Below, piece by piece: positions 4,494-5,546 of a DNA stretch of 5,546 nt (within the stretch, counting starts at the first letter, position 1; every line of letters begins with the position of its first letter). The DNA comes from Acidobacteriota bacterium (GTDB taxonomy: Bacteria; Acidobacteriota; Terriglobia; Terriglobales; Acidobacteriaceae). The stretch is from contig JAJZNH010000808.1 of assembly GCA_021811745.1 (NCBI GenBank), forward strand, positions 1 through 5,546, read 5' to 3'. The translations under genes were made by a program, and so were the position numbers. Under the pieces are notes generated by a model. That model was not told the DNA's origin. It did not search any database and saw only the letters and a list, made by a program, of their open reading frames with translations.

Positions 4494-5546
4494 ATGCAGA
4501 TTTCGGTCTACTCTTTGTTGGGCGCAAGCATGCTCGCGCTCGCGGTAGCTTGGCTCTTCGCTCGTCACGCGCTGGGCTGCGGTATCGGCGCTACCCTCAC
4601 GCACCATCTCTTCGCCCGAAGCTGCCAGGCAGCCATCCCCGCACCTAAAAGCACCAGCCGCTTCGCTCGTCGCTGGGGAAGATTGACCGTCGTCTGCTCG
4701 GCGCTGTTCCTACTCGGTCGCGGCGCGGCTTTGGCTGCGCCTGCGGAGCAAGTCGGGGGCGAAGCCAATCTCCAGCTTCCAGACTTGACGCAAGTCCATT
4801 TCCTCGGGGCAAACGGCTTCAACGGCCACAGCCTGCTGATGTTCGGGCCGCTCTTTTGCTTGCTCGGGATGCTCTTCGGCCTCTTCATGTATATCCACCT
4901 CAAAGGCCTGCCGGTCCATCAAGCGATGAAGGAAGTCTCGCAATTGATCTGGGAGACCTGCAAGACCTATCTGATCAATCAGGGCAAATTCCTGCTCCTC
5001 CTCTGGTCCTTTATTGCCGTCGTCATCCTCGTCTACTTCGCCGTGCTGCTCCACTTCAGCGCCCTGCGAGTCGTCATCATCCTCGCCTTCAGCGTGCTAG
5101 GCATGGCCGGCAGCTATTTTGTGGCCTGGTTTGGCATTCGGGTAAATACCCTGGCCAACTCCCGCGGCGCCTGGGCTGCTCTGGGCGGCAATGCCTATCG
5201 TGCCTTCACCGTTCCGCTCAAATCGGGTATGAGCATCGGCATGATGCTCATCTCCATTGAACTGCTGATGATGTTCAGCATCATCCTCTTTGTTCCCGGC
5301 GGTTATGCGGGGCCCTGTTTCATCGGCTTCGCCATCGGCGAGTCGCTCGGCGCCGCCACCCTCCGTCTGGCCGGCGGCATCTTCACCAAGATTGCCGACA
5401 TCGGCGCCGACCTCATGAAGATCGTCTTCCACGTCAAAGAAGACGACGCCCGTAACCCCGGCGTCATCGCCGACTGCACCGGCGACAATGCCGGCGACTC
5501 GGTCGGCCCCAGCGCCGACGGCTTTGAAACCTACGGCGTAGTCCAG
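4494..5546 (+). CDS. hppA: Membrane-integral pyrophosphatase, N-terminal 351 residues, cut by window edge
   Basis: The protein couples hydrolysis of cytoplasmic pyrophosphate to pumping of H+ or Na+ across the inner membrane. The frame is open from ATG 4494 (GGAGG at 4479-4483, 10 nt upstream) to the right edge; an in-frame GTG at 4488 is an alternative. Hydrophobic segments lie at about 4-23, 64-82, 113-133, 166-188, 192-212, 246-265 and 273-293. Family blocks follow in order: LPVHQAM, WETCKTYLINQGKF (to 166), FGIRVNTLANSR, VPLKSGMSIGM (to 249), YAGPCFIGFAIGESLGAA, then the active site with Lys299, Asp302, Asp306, Glu316-Asp317-Asp318, ARNPGVIAD, and DNAGD (331-335). The order and residues are those that bind Mg-pyrophosphate. 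The residue setting K+ dependence lies beyond the edge, so ion type cannot be decided. Residues 1-60 appear extra compared with homologues I remember, which start near the signal-like segment at 55-85; a start at TTG 4683 cannot be excluded. Confidence 0.9.
   Translation, partial: MQISVYSLLGASMLALAVAWLFARHALGCGIGATLTHHLFARSCQAAIPAPKSTSRFARRWGRLTVVCSALFLLGRGAALAAPAEQVGGEANLQLPDLTQVHFLGANGFNGHSLLMFGPLFCLLGMLFGLFMYIHLKGLPVHQAMKEVSQLIWETCKTYLINQGKFLLLLWSFIAVVILVYFAVLLHFSALRVVIILAFSVLGMAGSYFVAWFGIRVNTLANSRGAWAALGGNAYRAFTVPLKSGMSIGMMLISIELLMMFSIILFVPGGYAGPCFIGFAIGESLGAATLRLAGGIFTKIADIGADLMKIVFHVKEDDARNPGVIADCTGDNAGDSVGPSADGFETYGVVQ

Noticed and set aside
4565..5432. Minus-strand frames opposite hppA (111, 112 and 114 residues)
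   Set aside because: They are antisense to conserved pyrophosphatase motifs. The Asp/Glu- and His-rich translations are typical mirror products of membrane-protein codons.

Overview
The window is about 60% G+C. It looks like chromosomal DNA from an Acidobacteriota-like bacterium. The lineage call rests on remembered family patterns, not on a search. The patterns are: a PadR regulator overlapping the start of an ADOP-type ABC permease, a long N-terminally extended membrane pyrophosphatase, a HOGA1-like aldolase with a large internal insertion, a secreted sialate O-acetylesterase-type protein, and REP-like hairpin repeats.

Layout, left to right. The minus strand starts (at its 3' end) with the first 89 codons of a secreted SASA-family esterase (1-267), cut by the window edge. 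Just upstream of it lies a three-hairpin REP-like element (289-376), then a broken copy of the 3' end of the aldolase gene (446-597). Next come a vapBC toxin-antitoxin operon (715-1295) with its AT-rich operator/promoter, a 44-codon remnant of an ABC permease (1370-1504), an intact padR gene (1501-1863) with a highly symmetrical 54-bp operator (1870-1923), and an intact class I aldolase (2014-3078). All of these read on the minus strand. A small four-helix membrane protein of unknown function (3177/3201-3707) diverges from the aldolase. It converges on a minus-strand HTH-TOBE regulator of the molybdate-binding type (3778-4182). From 4494 to the right edge, on the plus strand, runs the N-terminal 351 codons of a membrane-integral pyrophosphatase (hppA).

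The most informative part is 446-1504, which looks like a rearrangement scar. The vapBC module sits between two broken genes: a permease cut after 44 codons on one side, and a 49-codon relic of the aldolase on the other. A 7-bp direct repeat (CGCTAAC at 594-600 and 1368-1374) lies on both break points. The relic is about 84% identical to the resident aldolase 3' end, with mostly synonymous differences, so it probably came from a once-functional paralogue. The PadR gene and its operator survive without the permease they would normally control.

I see no phage, CRISPR, rRNA or tRNA genes. No wholly new system is evident. The notable points are the scar, the operator architectures, the hairpin element beside the esterase start, and the divergent sequence of the pyrophosphatase and aldolase.
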